Shown: positions 1 to 9,275, numbered from the stretch's first letter. The stretch: DNA of 64,000 nt from Phycisphaerae bacterium RAS2 (GCA_007753915.1 CP036352.1:124001-188000); one strand, 5' to 3'. The notes: a model not told the origin generated them from the sequence alone. Program-made: numbers and translations.

Positions 1-1622
1 TCAAGCACCATCGTCAGGCGGTGCGCGTGCTCATGGGAGAACGCTTTGCGCGATCGAGCGGCGAAGTGCGCGAGCCACGCGGGCGACGTGCGGCCCGCGC
101 GGACGTGCTGCGACCAATCATCCAGCTGTGCGAGCAGTCCGGCCGGCGAATCGCCCGACAGCGCGATGATCTGCGCCGAGCCGTCCCACGCCGGTTCAGC
201 GAGCGCGCCGGGCGCGGCCTCCAGCAATGCGTGAAAATTGCTTCCCCCGAAACCGAACGAACTGACCCCCGCGCGGCGCGGCCGACCGCGGCGCGCCACC
301 CACGGACGCAATTCCGTGTTGATGTAAAACGGACTGGTGTCGATATCCAGTTTCGGATTCGGCCGGGCGACCTTGATCGTCGGCGGCAGCGCGCCATGGT
401 GAATCGCCAGGGCCGCTTTGATCAGCCCCGCCGCGCCGGCCGCCGCCTTGGTATGGCCGATCTGTGATTTCACCGAACCGACAGCGCACCAGCGCGCGTC
501 GGCGTCATTCGCAGCCTCGCGATACACGCCTGACAGCGCGTCAAACTCGACCGCGTCGCCGACTTTCGTGCCGGTGCCGTGGGCTTCAATCAGCTCGACT
601 TCATGCGGGGCAAGGCCGGCGATCTTGTACGCATTTCGCAGCGCGCGGGCCTGACCCGCGGCGTGCGGGGCGTAGATGCTCTGCGAACGGCCGTCGCTCG
701 ACGTACCGATTCCGCGGATGACGGCGTAGATTCGATCGCCGTCGCGCTGGGCGTCGGGCAGACGCTTCAATACGAGCATGCCGATGCCCTCGCCGAGCAC
801 CGTTCCGTCGGCATCGTCGGCGAAGGGCCGCGCGTCGCCCGTCGGCGAGAGCGCCGGCGTCTTGCTGAAGCACATGTACATGAAGATGTCGTTCAGGGCG
901 TCGACGCCGCCGGTCAGCGCGAGATCGCACCGCCCCGTGGCCAACTCCATCATGGCGAGGTGCGCGGCGCTCAACGAGCTGGCGCAGGCCGCATCGACCA
1001 CGCAGTTGGTCCCGCGGAGATTGAGACGATTGGCGATTCTCCCCGCGACCACGTTGCCCAGGAGGCCGGGGAATGAATTCTCCTGCCAGCTCACGTACGC
1101 GTCGGAGATTTTCGCCAAGGCCGACTCGGCCTGATCGGCCGGCACGCCCGCCTCGGCCAGCGCCCGCCGCCAGATCGGATGCCCCAGCCGCGCCCCAAGC
1201 GGCAGGGCCAGCTCCTGCAAGCCCGTTACGCCGAGGATGACACTGGCCCGCTCGCGGTTGAACTCGCGCGACTCGCCGTAGCCCGCGTCCTCCAGGGCCG
1301 CCTTCGCCACGACGAGGCTCAACAGTTGCGACGTGTCGGTCGCTTCGAGAATCGTCGGTGGGATGCCGAACTCCGTCGGGTCAAACTCCGTCGTCGAGAG
1401 AAACCCCCCGCGCCCGCAATATGTGAAGTCCGGCCGCTTCGGATCGGGGTCCACGTAGTCGGCGATGGACCAGTGCGAAGGCGGCGTGGGCGTGATGGCG
1501 TCGTCCCCGCGGCGCAGAAGCCGCCAGAATGCGAGGATGTCCGCCGACTTGGGGAACATGCACCCCATGCCGATGATGGCGATGGGTTGAGCGGGAGTGT
1601 CCGTCGTTCGCGCGATGCTCAT
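1..1622 (-). CDS. PfaA-like beta-ketoacyl synthase (polyketide/PUFA synthase), 3' part outside window
   Basis: The reading frame runs from an ATG at 1622 down through position 1 without a stop, giving about 540 residues of a larger protein. Residues 12-460 form a complete ketosynthase domain. The Cys nucleophile lies in DAACASS (about residue 213), the first His in EAHGTGT and the second His in GHTKAAAG, so the Cys-His-His triad of elongating ketosynthases is intact. The glycine-rich GFGGSN motif closes the domain. The start IAIIGMGCMFP is typical of modular synthases. It follows pfaD on the same strand after about 230 nt. In PUFA-synthase and related polyketide clusters, PfaD supplies the trans-acting enoyl reductase for such a synthase. 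Acyltransferase, ACP or dehydratase domains would lie beyond the window edge, so whether the product is a polyunsaturated fatty acid, a hydrocarbon or another polyketide cannot be told. Confidence 0.9.
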   Translation of the reverse strand, partial: MSIARTTDTPAQPIAIIGMGCMFPKSADILAFWRLLRRGDDAITPTPPSHWSIADYVDPDPKRPDFTYCGRGGFLSTTEFDPTEFGIPPTILEATDTSQLLSLVVAKAALEDAGYGESREFNRERASVILGVTGLQELALPLGARLGHPIWRRALAEAGVPADQAESALAKISDAYVSWQENSFPGLLGNVVAGRIANRLNLRGTNCVVDAACASSLSAAHLAMMELATGRCDLALTGGVDALNDIFMYMCFSKTPALSPTGDARPFADDADGTVLGEGIGMLVLKRLPDAQRDGDRIYAVIRGIGTSSDGRSQSIYAPHAAGQARALRNAYKIAGLAPHEVELIEAHGTGTKVGDAVEFDALSGVYREAANDADARWCAVGSVKSQIGHTKAAAGAAGLIKAALAIHHGALPPTIKVARPNPKLDIDTSPFYINTELRPWVARRGRPRRAGVSSFGFGGSNFHALLEAAPGALAEPAWDGSAQIIALSGDSPAGLLAQLDDWSQHVRAGRTSPAWLAHFAARSRKAFSHEHAHRLTMVL

Positions 1623-1856
1623 TCAGGGGTCCGACTTCGGAAAGTGCGTTACGTGCCTGGCCGATCCGGGTTGACTGCTTGTGTGAAAGGGGGAAGTATA
1701 AGGGAAAGAGCCTGACGGCCGCACCCCCCACGGCATTCATAAACCTTTTGGTAAAATAATGTTATGGTTGTCAAGAGAATTGAGAAGAGCGAGTTGCGAA
1801 GAGTGAAACCATAACACTCAAAGCGAACTCGTGTTCGCAGGTGCCTTCGAAATTCG
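1623..1856. other. pfaD-ketosynthase spacer with inverted repeats
   Basis: No gene is visible in this 234-nt spacer. It is AT-richer than its flanks. It holds a 10-bp inverted repeat (TGTTATGGTT at 1760-1769, complement at 1807-1816) and a small hairpin, GCGAAC-TCGT-GTTCGC, at 1823-1838 just after the pfaD stop. Neither is followed by a convincing T-tract, so they may be processing or pausing structures rather than a terminator. Confidence 0.4.
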
Positions 1857-3905
1857 CTATTCAGCCAACGCCCCCTGCACGTCCGCCAGTTCCATCGGTT
1901 CGAAGCGCGCCAGGTCCGGGGCAATCTCCACGCCCTGCGCCCGCAACCAGTTTACGCGCGTCAGCACGGCCGCGCCGAGCATCAGGTTCATCGCGACGGC
2001 GACGACTGTTCGGTTCTGCCAGCGTTCGAGGCACGAGCCGCGCGCCCACTCGTTGAAGGCGCCCATGGCCGGGCCGCACCAGACCTGGTAGTCGGCTTTC
2101 CGCGTCGGCTCACCGGCGTTGGCCCATTTTGACGCTTGTCCAAGATAAGATCGGAAGACCAGGGCCATGCGGTGCTTCGGCTCGGCCTCGGCGCGGTCGA
2201 TTTGCGAGGGGTCGCGTTTCTCGAAGAACGCGCGCGTCTGGTCCCACGCCTGTTCAATCGAGCAGCGGAAGAAGTCCCGCTCCAGCGCCGTGCGCTGCGT
2301 CGCGGGCAACGCATCGAGACTATCGTATTGACGGTACAGGTCGTACAGCTTGCGGGCCCGCATCGCGAACATCGTGCCGAACTTCAGCACCTGCACCTTC
2401 ACACCCATTTCAAACATGTCGGCCGCCGGGGCCATGGTCACATCGGCCTGCGCCGCCTTCGCCAGCATCTCACGCACCGCGTCGGACGTGCCCGCCTCGA
2501 CGCACGACTGATTGACCGAGCCGGTCAAAACGAAGGCCGCTCCCATCGCGAAGGCTGCCGCCGCCGCAGCGGGCGTGCCGATGCCGCCGGCCGCGCCGAT
2601 GCGCAGCGGGCGGTCGTATTCAAACTCGGCCTGCAATTCGTCGCGCAGCGCCATCATGGTCGGCAGCAGCGCGAGGGATGGACGGTTATCCGTGTGCCCG
2701 CCCGAATCGGCCTCGACAATGAGGTCCTGCGCCACGGGAACGCGTCGCGCCCACTGGGCCTGCTCGGCCGTGAGGTCGCCGGAGGCAACGAGCTTGTTCA
2801 GCATCGCCTCGGGCGGCGGCGAGAGGAACTTCCGGGCGACTTCGACGCGCGAGACCTTGCCCAGCACGCGGTTGGGACAGATCACGCGCCCTTCGGCATC
2901 GCGCGTGATGCCGCTGACGCGATAGCGCACCAGCGGCAGCGTCAGGTCGAGGTAGGCTGAAGCATCAACAACGCGCACACCGCGCTTCAGATACAAGTCA
3001 ACGACGGCGGATTCGAGGTCCGGTTCGCTCGGGCTGTGAATGAGATTGAAGCCGAACGGGCGATTGGGGAGCGCGGCTTGAACATGGTCGATGGCGCGGG
3101 CGACGCGGTCGACCGACAAGCCTGCGGAGCCGAAGAATCCCATCATGCCGGCGCGGCCCATCGCTTCGACGATTTCGACCGATGCGATGCCGTTGGCCAT
3201 CGCGCCGGCGAGGTAGGCGTATTCCAGTCCGTAGTCGTGTCGAAATGAAGGGTCGCCCAGCATGGAGGGGTGCAGGGCGGGAGTGTATGCAAACAACGGC
3301 AGGACTTGTTCGCCGGCGTTCGGCGCGGTTTCAGTTGGTGCGATTGCGCCGAGCGTGCAGACACCGTCTACGCCGAGCGAGGTCCGTTCACCATGAACGA
3401 CCACGGCGAGCGGCGAGTTAACGCGGCGCAGCGCCCGGCGCACATCATGCGGTTCCCAAACCGGCTGCCCGCCGGACGATCGCCACCACCCGCGGACGAG
3501 CGGCGCGGCGGCGTGAGAAGATTTGCCTGCGTGCTTCGTCTCGCGACTGGTCTTTGTTGATTCGGCCTGTGGAGTGATCGTTTCTGATGACGCAGGAGTG
3601 GCACGATTCGGCATGGCCGCTTCGGGCGGCATGGTCGGGGCCTCTTGCGGCCGGGTCGACGTCCCGTCGCGAAGCGGCAGCGCCCGCGCCGCCCGAACGC
3701 CCAGATCGATCAGCACGTTGGCTCCCGCGAATATCGTGCCCAAGGCCAGGCGCGCCCCGGATCGCGCCGTGTTCGCCGCAGCCGACAACGCATCGCGACC
3801 GGTGTCGATCACGCCGGACGCCACGGTTGACACCAGCCCGACGCCGGCCGCCGGCTCGTGACGCGCGGGAGCCATGCGCTCGTTTGATTTGTCAGAATTG
3901 CCCAT
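1857..3905 (-). CDS. pfaD: PfaD family enoyl reductase / nitronate monooxygenase-like flavoprotein
   Basis: This 682-residue protein is a PfaD-type FMN-dependent TIM-barrel enzyme of the 2-nitropropane dioxygenase superfamily. In PUFA synthases and some trans-AT polyketide clusters PfaD is the free-standing enoyl reductase that reduces double bonds on the ACP-bound chain. The core spans about residues 140-680. It contains the glycine-rich phosphate-binding stretch RIGAAGGIGTPAAAAA followed by AFVLTGSVNQSCVEAG, and the family segment DASAYLDLTLPLVRYR. About 130 N-terminal residues are extra: an alanine-rich, moderately hydrophobic stretch (residues 20-75) and then a Pro/Thr/Ser-rich linker. 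Residue 11 is another possible Met start. The gene begins 23 nt after ispH and precedes the ketosynthase gene, so the three may share a transcript. Confidence 0.9.
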   Translation of the reverse strand: MGNSDKSNERMAPARHEPAAGVGLVSTVASGVIDTGRDALSAAANTARSGARLALGTIFAGANVLIDLGVRAARALPLRDGTSTRPQEAPTMPPEAAMPNRATPASSETITPQAESTKTSRETKHAGKSSHAAAPLVRGWWRSSGGQPVWEPHDVRRALRRVNSPLAVVVHGERTSLGVDGVCTLGAIAPTETAPNAGEQVLPLFAYTPALHPSMLGDPSFRHDYGLEYAYLAGAMANGIASVEIVEAMGRAGMMGFFGSAGLSVDRVARAIDHVQAALPNRPFGFNLIHSPSEPDLESAVVDLYLKRGVRVVDASAYLDLTLPLVRYRVSGITRDAEGRVICPNRVLGKVSRVEVARKFLSPPPEAMLNKLVASGDLTAEQAQWARRVPVAQDLIVEADSGGHTDNRPSLALLPTMMALRDELQAEFEYDRPLRIGAAGGIGTPAAAAAAFAMGAAFVLTGSVNQSCVEAGTSDAVREMLAKAAQADVTMAPAADMFEMGVKVQVLKFGTMFAMRARKLYDLYRQYDSLDALPATQRTALERDFFRCSIEQAWDQTRAFFEKRDPSQIDRAEAEPKHRMALVFRSYLGQASKWANAGEPTRKADYQVWCGPAMGAFNEWARGSCLERWQNRTVVAVAMNLMLGAAVLTRVNWLRAQGVEIAPDLARFEPMELADVQGALAE

Positions 3906-3928
3906 CGCCCCGCGATTCTACCGCCAAA

Positions 3929-4900
3929 TCAGCCTTCAATCACCTTCAGCGGCACGCCGCGCTTCTGCTCCACGGCCTCCCGCAGTTGCGGCGGAATCTG
4001 GAATACCGTGTCTTCCTCGGCCGTCGTGCAAAGCTCGACCCCGCCGGCCCCCAGCGACGCCAGCCGATCCAGCACGCCGCGCACGACCGATTCGGGAGTG
4101 CTTGCCCCCGCCGTAACGCCGACGAGTGCCGCATTAGTGACCCATTCCGGGTTGATCTGATCCGCCCCGTCGATCAGGAAGCCGCGCACGCCCCGCGCCG
4201 CGCCGACTTCCACCAGCCGCGCCGCATTGCTGCTGTTGCGCGAGCCGACCACCAGCAGCAGGTCCATTCCGCGGCGGGCCATCTCTTTTACCGCGTCCTG
4301 CCGATTCTGGGTCGCGTAGCAGATGTCGTCGGTCGGCGGCAATTCCAGTTTGGGGAAACGCTCGCGCAGGGCGTTCAGCACGCCGGCCGTGTCGTCCACG
4401 CCGAGCGTCGTCTGCGTGAGCACCATGAGCTTGTCGTGCGACGGAAACTCGACCGCGCGGGCGTGCGACTCGTTCTCGACAAGTGTAATCTTTCCCGGCG
4501 CTTCGCCCATCGTGCCGATCACCTCGTCGTGCCCGGCGTGGCCGATCAGGGCGATGTGATAGCCCTGCCGCACGAAGCGATGAACTTCCAGATGCACCTT
4601 TGTGACCAGCGGGCACGTCGCATCGATCAGCCGCAGCCCGCGCGAACGGGCCTCGTCGAACACGCTCGGCGCGACGCCGTGCGCCGAAAGAATCGCGACC
4701 GCTCCGGCCGGGGCCTCGGACAATTCCTCGATGAACACGGCCCCCTTGCCCCGCAGATCGGCGACGACGTGGCTGTTGTGCACGATCTCCCGCCGCACAT
4801 AGACCGGCGGGCCGAACGCCTCGAGCGCGAGATCGACGATCTTCACGGCGCGATCAACGCCGGCACAGAACCCACGGGGATTGGCAAGGAGGACGTTCAT
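3929..4900 (-). CDS. ispH: 4-hydroxy-3-methylbut-2-enyl diphosphate reductase
   Basis: IspH (LytB) is the last enzyme of the MEP isoprenoid pathway, a cytoplasmic [4Fe-4S] reductase that makes IPP and DMAPP. I place the start at the ATG at 4900, giving 323 residues beginning MNVLLANPRGFCAGVDRA, the conserved IspH N-terminus with the first cluster Cys in GFCAG. The other cluster Cys residues lie in IDATCPLV and ELCTTAEE. The substrate-binding segments IGHAGHDEVIGT and the TQTTLG region are present. An upstream in-frame start would add 27 residues, but these are encoded partly by an intergenic palindrome (4932-4959), which argues against it. The protein ends with VPLKVIEG. It lies between pepF and pfaD on the same strand. 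Confidence 0.95.
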   Translation of the reverse strand: MNVLLANPRGFCAGVDRAVKIVDLALEAFGPPVYVRREIVHNSHVVADLRGKGAVFIEELSEAPAGAVAILSAHGVAPSVFDEARSRGLRLIDATCPLVTKVHLEVHRFVRQGYHIALIGHAGHDEVIGTMGEAPGKITLVENESHARAVEFPSHDKLMVLTQTTLGVDDTAGVLNALRERFPKLELPPTDDICYATQNRQDAVKEMARRGMDLLLVVGSRNSSNAARLVEVGAARGVRGFLIDGADQINPEWVTNAALVGVTAGASTPESVVRGVLDRLASLGAGGVELCTTAEEDTVFQIPPQLREAVEQKRGVPLKVIEG

Positions 4901-4931
4901 TGGCGAGTAATGATAGCGTGTGACGGCATCA

Positions 4932-4959
4932 AAGCCGACGGGTTGCAATCCGTCGGCTT
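4932..4959. repeat. palindromic intergenic element, possible terminator for pepF
   Basis: A perfect 10-bp stem, AAGCCGACGG with CCGTCGGCTT, encloses the 8-nt loop GTTGCAAT. It lies between the pepF stop and the ispH start. On the minus strand it could act as a weak terminator, since the stem runs into CTTTGA. In style it resembles the other short palindromes scattered in the spacers of this window. Confidence 0.5.
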
Positions 4960-5005
4960 CATGCATCGTCATCCAGCTCATTACTCACGGCTTGCGGCGA
5001 GAAGC

Positions 5006-6736
5006 TCACGCCTCCGCCAATTCCCCCCGCGCCCCGGCGATCAGCGGCGCAATCGCCTCGGCCGAGAAATCGAACTTCACCCCCGCCGCGGCGAACAACT
5101 CCGGCAGCGGTCGGCGGCCGCCCAGGGCCAGGCCCCGCTGGTAGGACTTCACCGCTCCGGCGTAATCCCGCCGCGAGTTGAAGTACACCCCGAGCGCCCC
5201 AAGCTGTGCGATGCCGTATTCGACGTAATAGAAAGGCACGGTGAACGGGTGATTCTTGCGATGCCAGTTCGTCGCCAGCACGTCCTCCATGCCGCTGTAA
5301 TCAACCCAGTGATTGAATCGCTTGTTCAGCGCGGTCCATGCAGCGCGGCGATCTTCGCGTGTGTGCGTCGGGTGGGAATAGACCCAATGCTGGAACATGT
5401 CGATCGTGCTCATCCACGGAAAGAACCGCACAATATTCTGTAAGTTGTCGAGGTGCGCCCGCTTCGCGTCGGCCGGCGAGTAAAATTCCGTCAGATGCGG
5501 GGCGGCCAGCAGCTCCATGCCCATCGACGCGACTTCGGCAAACTCAATCGGCGGCTGACGGAGCGCCGTCATCGGTTCGTCACGCACCGAGAACACGTGA
5601 AACGCGTGCCCGCCCTCATGCAGCATCGTCTGTACGTCGTCCTGCGTGCCGACCGCGTTCATGAAAATGAACGGCAGGCGGCGGCCCTCGAACGCCGTCA
5701 TGTAGCCGCCCGGCGCCTTGCCCTTGCGGCTCTCCAGGTCGAGCAGTCCGCCCTCAACCATCCGCGCGAACTGCTTCGCAAACACATCGCCGACGCGCGA
5801 AAAAATCTTTCCGCATCCCGCGATTAACTCCGTCGCGCCTTTGAACGGAGTCAACGGCTCGCGCCCCTGCGGGTCCACGTCCATGTCCCACGGTCGAAGC
5901 GCATCAAGCCCCAGTTGTTGCCTTCGCTGCTCGGCCAACTGCTGCGCCGCAGGCACGACGAGCTTCTCGACGCTGGCCGCGAAGGCCTCGCAATCCGCCG
6001 GCGTGTAATCAAACCGCTCCCAGTCGCGGAAGGCGTACTCGCGGTAGTCTTTCAGCCCCTTATTAACCGCCATCTGATGCCGAATGCGCACCATGGCGTC
6101 GAAGATCTGCTCGACCTCATCGCGCCGGCTTGTCCAGCAGGCGCTGATCTTCTCCCACGCCTCGCGGCGAACCGCGCGATCCGGCGACTCCAGCAGCTTG
6201 CTCATTTCCTCCAGCGTCTGCTCGCGGCCGTCATGCTGCACGGACATCCCACCGACGATCTTCTGGTACTGCTGGGAGAGTTTGTCATCTTCCGTCGCCA
6301 GCGGGACGTTTCGCTCGTCGAACAGGTCGACGCGCGCGCGGAGCTGCTTGAGCCAGACTTCGAAGCGCTCCGAAGGCAGATCGCGGTGGTGGGCGCAATC
6401 CAGCACTTTGCGCTCGAGCCGGTTGGTCCAGACTTTGACCTGTGGCGCGACGTTCTCGACGAAGTCGAGGTAGCGCTTTTCGATTTCGGTGTCGTCAGTG
6501 TGGCATGTCATCGCCACATAGCGCAGCGAACTCTCTTCGTCGAGCCATGCGTCCAGCTCGGACCAGTCCGCGAGAAGCGCTTCCATCGCCGCGCGGCTGC
6601 CCAGTGCCCGGCCTTCCAGGTCGCGGTAGTACGGCTCGATCGCCGCGAGGTCGCCGAGGACGGCATCGGCCGCGACGAAACGGCGCGGAAAATCACACGA
6701 CGCGGGAGAGCTTGTGGACGACGTTGAACCAGCCAT
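5006..6736 (-). CDS. M3 family oligoendopeptidase F-like metallopeptidase
   Basis: This 576-residue zinc metallopeptidase of the M3B (PepF) type is a cytoplasmic enzyme that trims short peptides. The zinc motif HEGGHAFH sits in QTMLHEGGHAFHVFSV, and the downstream glutamate ligand is in the helix EFAEVASMGMELL. The C-terminal YYVEYGIAQLGALGV stretch is also typical of PepF. The ATG at 6736 is preceded by a good Shine-Dalgarno (GGAAAGGAG), and the encoded MAGSTSSTSSP leader gives a family-like length. Starting 33 codons further upstream would only add an Arg-rich tail with no conservation. It stands alone between the ImmA-like gene and ispH. Confidence 0.93.
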   Translation of the reverse strand: MAGSTSSTSSPASCDFPRRFVAADAVLGDLAAIEPYYRDLEGRALGSRAAMEALLADWSELDAWLDEESSLRYVAMTCHTDDTEIEKRYLDFVENVAPQVKVWTNRLERKVLDCAHHRDLPSERFEVWLKQLRARVDLFDERNVPLATEDDKLSQQYQKIVGGMSVQHDGREQTLEEMSKLLESPDRAVRREAWEKISACWTSRRDEVEQIFDAMVRIRHQMAVNKGLKDYREYAFRDWERFDYTPADCEAFAASVEKLVVPAAQQLAEQRRQQLGLDALRPWDMDVDPQGREPLTPFKGATELIAGCGKIFSRVGDVFAKQFARMVEGGLLDLESRKGKAPGGYMTAFEGRRLPFIFMNAVGTQDDVQTMLHEGGHAFHVFSVRDEPMTALRQPPIEFAEVASMGMELLAAPHLTEFYSPADAKRAHLDNLQNIVRFFPWMSTIDMFQHWVYSHPTHTREDRRAAWTALNKRFNHWVDYSGMEDVLATNWHRKNHPFTVPFYYVEYGIAQLGALGVYFNSRRDYAGAVKSYQRGLALGGRRPLPELFAAAGVKFDFSAEAIAPLIAGARGELAEA

Positions 6737-7218
6737 GGAGGACTCCTTTCCCGGAGGTCGTCGCGCGAGGGCGCGATGGGCGTAATGGTATCGTCCCGCG
6801 CGCGGCGCGGCTTGCTTCCAATAGCGCGCGGACACAACTCAATGGAGTAAAAAAGGCGTGCGGCACCCTGTTGGTATTGGCGCGGTCAAAGGGTGCCGCA
6901 GCGAGTGGAAGACAGGTTGTGATTCTCCCATCGGTCAGCGAACTGAAGCACGATGAGATGTGGCCATTTCATTCTACGCAGCGAATGGTCAGGGCTGCGG
7001 GTATCTGGAAAAAGGTCACCCGCTGCAGCCGTCCGCCGCACGCTCACCACATTAACATCATATCCCGTAAAAGGTTATCAGTCAACGAAAAGTCACGAAA
7101 TTCAGGGAAGTTCAAGGGGGATTCTCGGAAGCGCAGTGTCCTTCCAGTCGTGTTGCGACCGGAGTTGGACGGATCTGTCGGCGGCATTCACCAGGCGATC
7201 GGAACAGGCTTCGGCCGG
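6737..7218. other. intergenic region without a supported gene
   Basis: About 480 nt separate the pepF start from the end of the ImmA-like metalloprotease gene. Short frames exist on both strands, but they have Arg/Ser-rich compositions typical of out-of-frame high-GC DNA. The only clear structure is the terminator-like hairpin at 6851-6899. Confidence 0.5.
6851..6899 (-). terminator. terminator-like hairpin with T-tract (minus strand)
   Basis: Perfect 10-bp arms, GCGGCACCCT (6860-6869) and AGGGTGCCGC (6890-6899), enclose a 20-nt loop. Read on the minus strand, the second arm is followed five bases later by TTTTTT. It lies about 320 nt downstream of the ImmA-like gene and 115 nt upstream of pepF, so it would insulate pepF from upstream transcription. 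Confidence 0.45.
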
Positions 7219-7938
7219 TCAGGGAGATGGCGGCTTGATCGGAGTTGAGCCGCTCGGCGTGGACTTGACGCGGTTTCGAATCGCGGGTCGGGCTGCAAGG
7301 ACCGGCTGGCCGACGGATTCCTTCACTCTGGCCCTGCGAATGGCGGTGAGGTGAGCAGCCGCTACAAAGCCGTCCAAGTCCTGGAAATCCCACTCGTTTC
7401 TGGCCACGGGCGACGCATGGGAGTCGATAACGACCAAACCGTGGCGGTCAACCAGCGCTCGCGCCGCAAACCGGTCGCAGCGAGCTTCCTTCTGCCGGGT
7501 GTTGCGACGAGCCTGGCGAACCAGCCAGTGATAGAGCTCATGCATGAACACAAACAACACCAACTGGTAAGGGTCCTGCACGACGATGCTGTATATCTCG
7601 CGCCACCATCGGCCCCGGCTGGACCGCGCCCGGGCGAGATAGGTCTTGAGCGGATACGGGTAGCTCACGTGACGCCCGACATTTACGTAAATCCGGCCCG
7701 TCTTGTAGAAACACGTTCCCGAAAAGTCCGATGAGCGGCTGTCGCGGATCGTCACATCCAGCCCGTGAAGCGGCCATTCGCCGGCCGCCTCACGAATCAT
7801 CTGCAGCAGCCGGTCGGTGTCGAGTGATGTCAGGTTGCGAAATCGCACGAAGTCCTGCTCCGATTCAAATGCCGGCATCGAGACAAGGGGTTCGCCCTCC
7901 CCGGCTACGTCCGCGAACCATTGAACGTAAATGTCCAT
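7219..7938 (-). CDS. ImmA/IrrE-like HExxH metalloprotease, function unknown
   Basis: With the ATG at 7938 the protein has 239 residues. Zinc motif HELYH lies at residues 133-137, in FVFMHELYHWLV. About 13 residues later, EARCDRFAARAL matches the E-x-x-x-x-x-F-A pattern of the ImmA/IrrE gluzincins, in which the Glu is the third zinc ligand. The N-terminal 100 residues show no motif I recognise, and the C-terminal 35 residues are basic and Pro-rich. There is no signal peptide. An upstream in-frame ATG at 8022 would add 28 residues with no obvious value. ImmA-type proteases usually cleave a partner repressor, but no partner regulator is adjacent, so the target is unknown. Confidence 0.75.
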   Translation of the reverse strand: MDIYVQWFADVAGEGEPLVSMPAFESEQDFVRFRNLTSLDTDRLLQMIREAAGEWPLHGLDVTIRDSRSSDFSGTCFYKTGRIYVNVGRHVSYPYPLKTYLARARSSRGRWWREIYSIVVQDPYQLVLFVFMHELYHWLVRQARRNTRQKEARCDRFAARALVDRHGLVVIDSHASPVARNEWDFQDLDGFVAAAHLTAIRRARVKESVGQPVLAARPAIRNRVKSTPSGSTPIKPPSP

Positions 7939-8121
7939 CGGCCGAGCAGATAACCCGGCTGGAGCGGGTGTCCGAGCGGCGAATCGGGTTGCCTCCGGGC
8001 CGCGATTGCAGCAACCCGGCAAACCCCCATAAACAACGCGATGTCCGGGGCGACGGTGTGCCGCAGGATTTCGAGGTTTTGGGACATGCCGGAAGCTTCG
8101 TATTGATCGGAGGTTTCGGCG

Positions 8122-8150
8122 TTGCTTCCTCCCCGGTCAGGCGGTAAAAT
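8122..8150 (+). promoter_or_regulatory. sigma-70-like promoter for the 8327 lipoprotein gene
   Basis: TTGCTT (8122-8127) and TAAAAT (8145-8150) are separated by exactly 17 nt in a region otherwise poor in A+T. The predicted start near 8157 leaves a leader of about 170 nt. The rest of the 7939-8326 divergent spacer shows nothing else I can name. Confidence 0.4.
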
Positions 8151-8326
8151 CCAGCGTGAGGCAGCCGGGTAGCAACCGGGGACCGGCCGTCTCAACCTTC
8201 CCCGCCGATCCATGCCGGACATGGCGGCGGATGCAAACGGCGCGAAGCGTTTCAACCCATTGGTGGATTGCAGTCGTGCCCCCGCCTCGCGGAACCCCCA
8301 GGCAGCCTTGTAAGGGAGGCCCTTTC

Positions 8327-9247
8327 ATGAGGACTCGATTCGGTCACGTTCTGAACCTGCGCGGCGCGGTGGCGCTGGGCCTGCTGGCGGCGTTCATCGC
8401 CGTAGGCTGCGGCGGCAACATCAGCCCGTTCTTGTCGGCGCAGTTTGCGCAGACCTTTTTGAACCTTCCCAATCGAAACCAGGGAGCGCCGACGACCACG
8501 CCCGATGACAACTCTCCCGACACGGCGATCACATCCGTGTGCGCGCTGGACGCGGCCAGCAGAAATATACAAATTGCGCTGGTGAATCAGGCGCAGCAGC
8601 CGGTGTCGTTCGCGATCACCCTGGCCGTCTCGGCCGGGCCGGGCGGCTTCGTGTGTGACGCCGAATTGCCGAACTACCTCAACGCCGGTTACGTCGACGC
8701 CCTGATCCCCGGCCAATCGGTGCTCGTCATCGGCTGCGATACGATCCCGCTGCTCTCCGGGAATCGAATTCTGGTCCGGCGGTACGGCATCAACGAACTG
8801 GGCAGTCCGCCGCTTGTCGCAGCCACGCCCGGGACGGAGACAACGCGCACGCTTCTGACGGCCACAGGCAGCCCGCTGATTCCGCTGCCGGAACTGATCG
8901 TTTTCGGCGATGCGGATCCGAACTTCATCTGCACCGGTGCCAACCTCTGCACTCAGCGCGGATTCGTGTACACCAATCCGTCGGGCATCCCCGTCGGCAA
9001 GTCCGCCGAAGTGATCCGCATTCAGGGAACGCTTTGTGCGCAAGGCTTTGGCACGGCTCCGGAATGGCGCCTCGACAAGACGCCGTTCAACAACGCCGTG
9101 CAACCGTTCCAGTTTGCGGGCGGCGGCACGATTGTCACGACGGTCCTTGACCGAGCCGGCGACGCAACGGGCAACCCGCGCAATCAGGTGGTGTGGCTCG
9201 TCACCGACGCAAACGGCGACACGATCCAGAATCCCGATCCGGGTTGA
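8327..9247 (+). CDS. putative lipoprotein, unknown function
   Basis: The ATG at 8327 follows a strong Shine-Dalgarno (AAGGGAGG). The N-terminus RTRFGHVLNLRG then a hydrophobic stretch ending AVGCGG is a lipoprotein signal peptide with the acylated Cys near residue 28, so the mature protein of about 280 residues should be membrane-anchored. The body is beta-rich, with several scattered Cys residues (for example CDAELP, GCDTIPL, FICTGANLCTQRGF) that could form disulfides. Two segments of similar build (about residues 75-145 and 200-295) suggest a duplicated beta fold, but I recognise no family. It stands alone behind a sigma-70-like promoter. Confidence 0.75.
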   Translation: MRTRFGHVLNLRGAVALGLLAAFIAVGCGGNISPFLSAQFAQTFLNLPNRNQGAPTTTPDDNSPDTAITSVCALDAASRNIQIALVNQAQQPVSFAITLAVSAGPGGFVCDAELPNYLNAGYVDALIPGQSVLVIGCDTIPLLSGNRILVRRYGINELGSPPLVAATPGTETTRTLLTATGSPLIPLPELIVFGDADPNFICTGANLCTQRGFVYTNPSGIPVGKSAEVIRIQGTLCAQGFGTAPEWRLDKTPFNNAVQPFQFAGGGTIVTTVLDRAGDATGNPRNQVVWLVTDANGDTIQNPDPG

Positions 9248-9275
9248 TGAGTAGAGCGGGATTGGTCAGGGGTTC

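Noticed and set aside
6953-7354. 133-codon plus-strand frame between pepF and the ImmA-like gene
   Set aside because: No Shine-Dalgarno, no motif, Arg/Ser-rich composition, and the end overlaps the ImmA-like gene in antisense.
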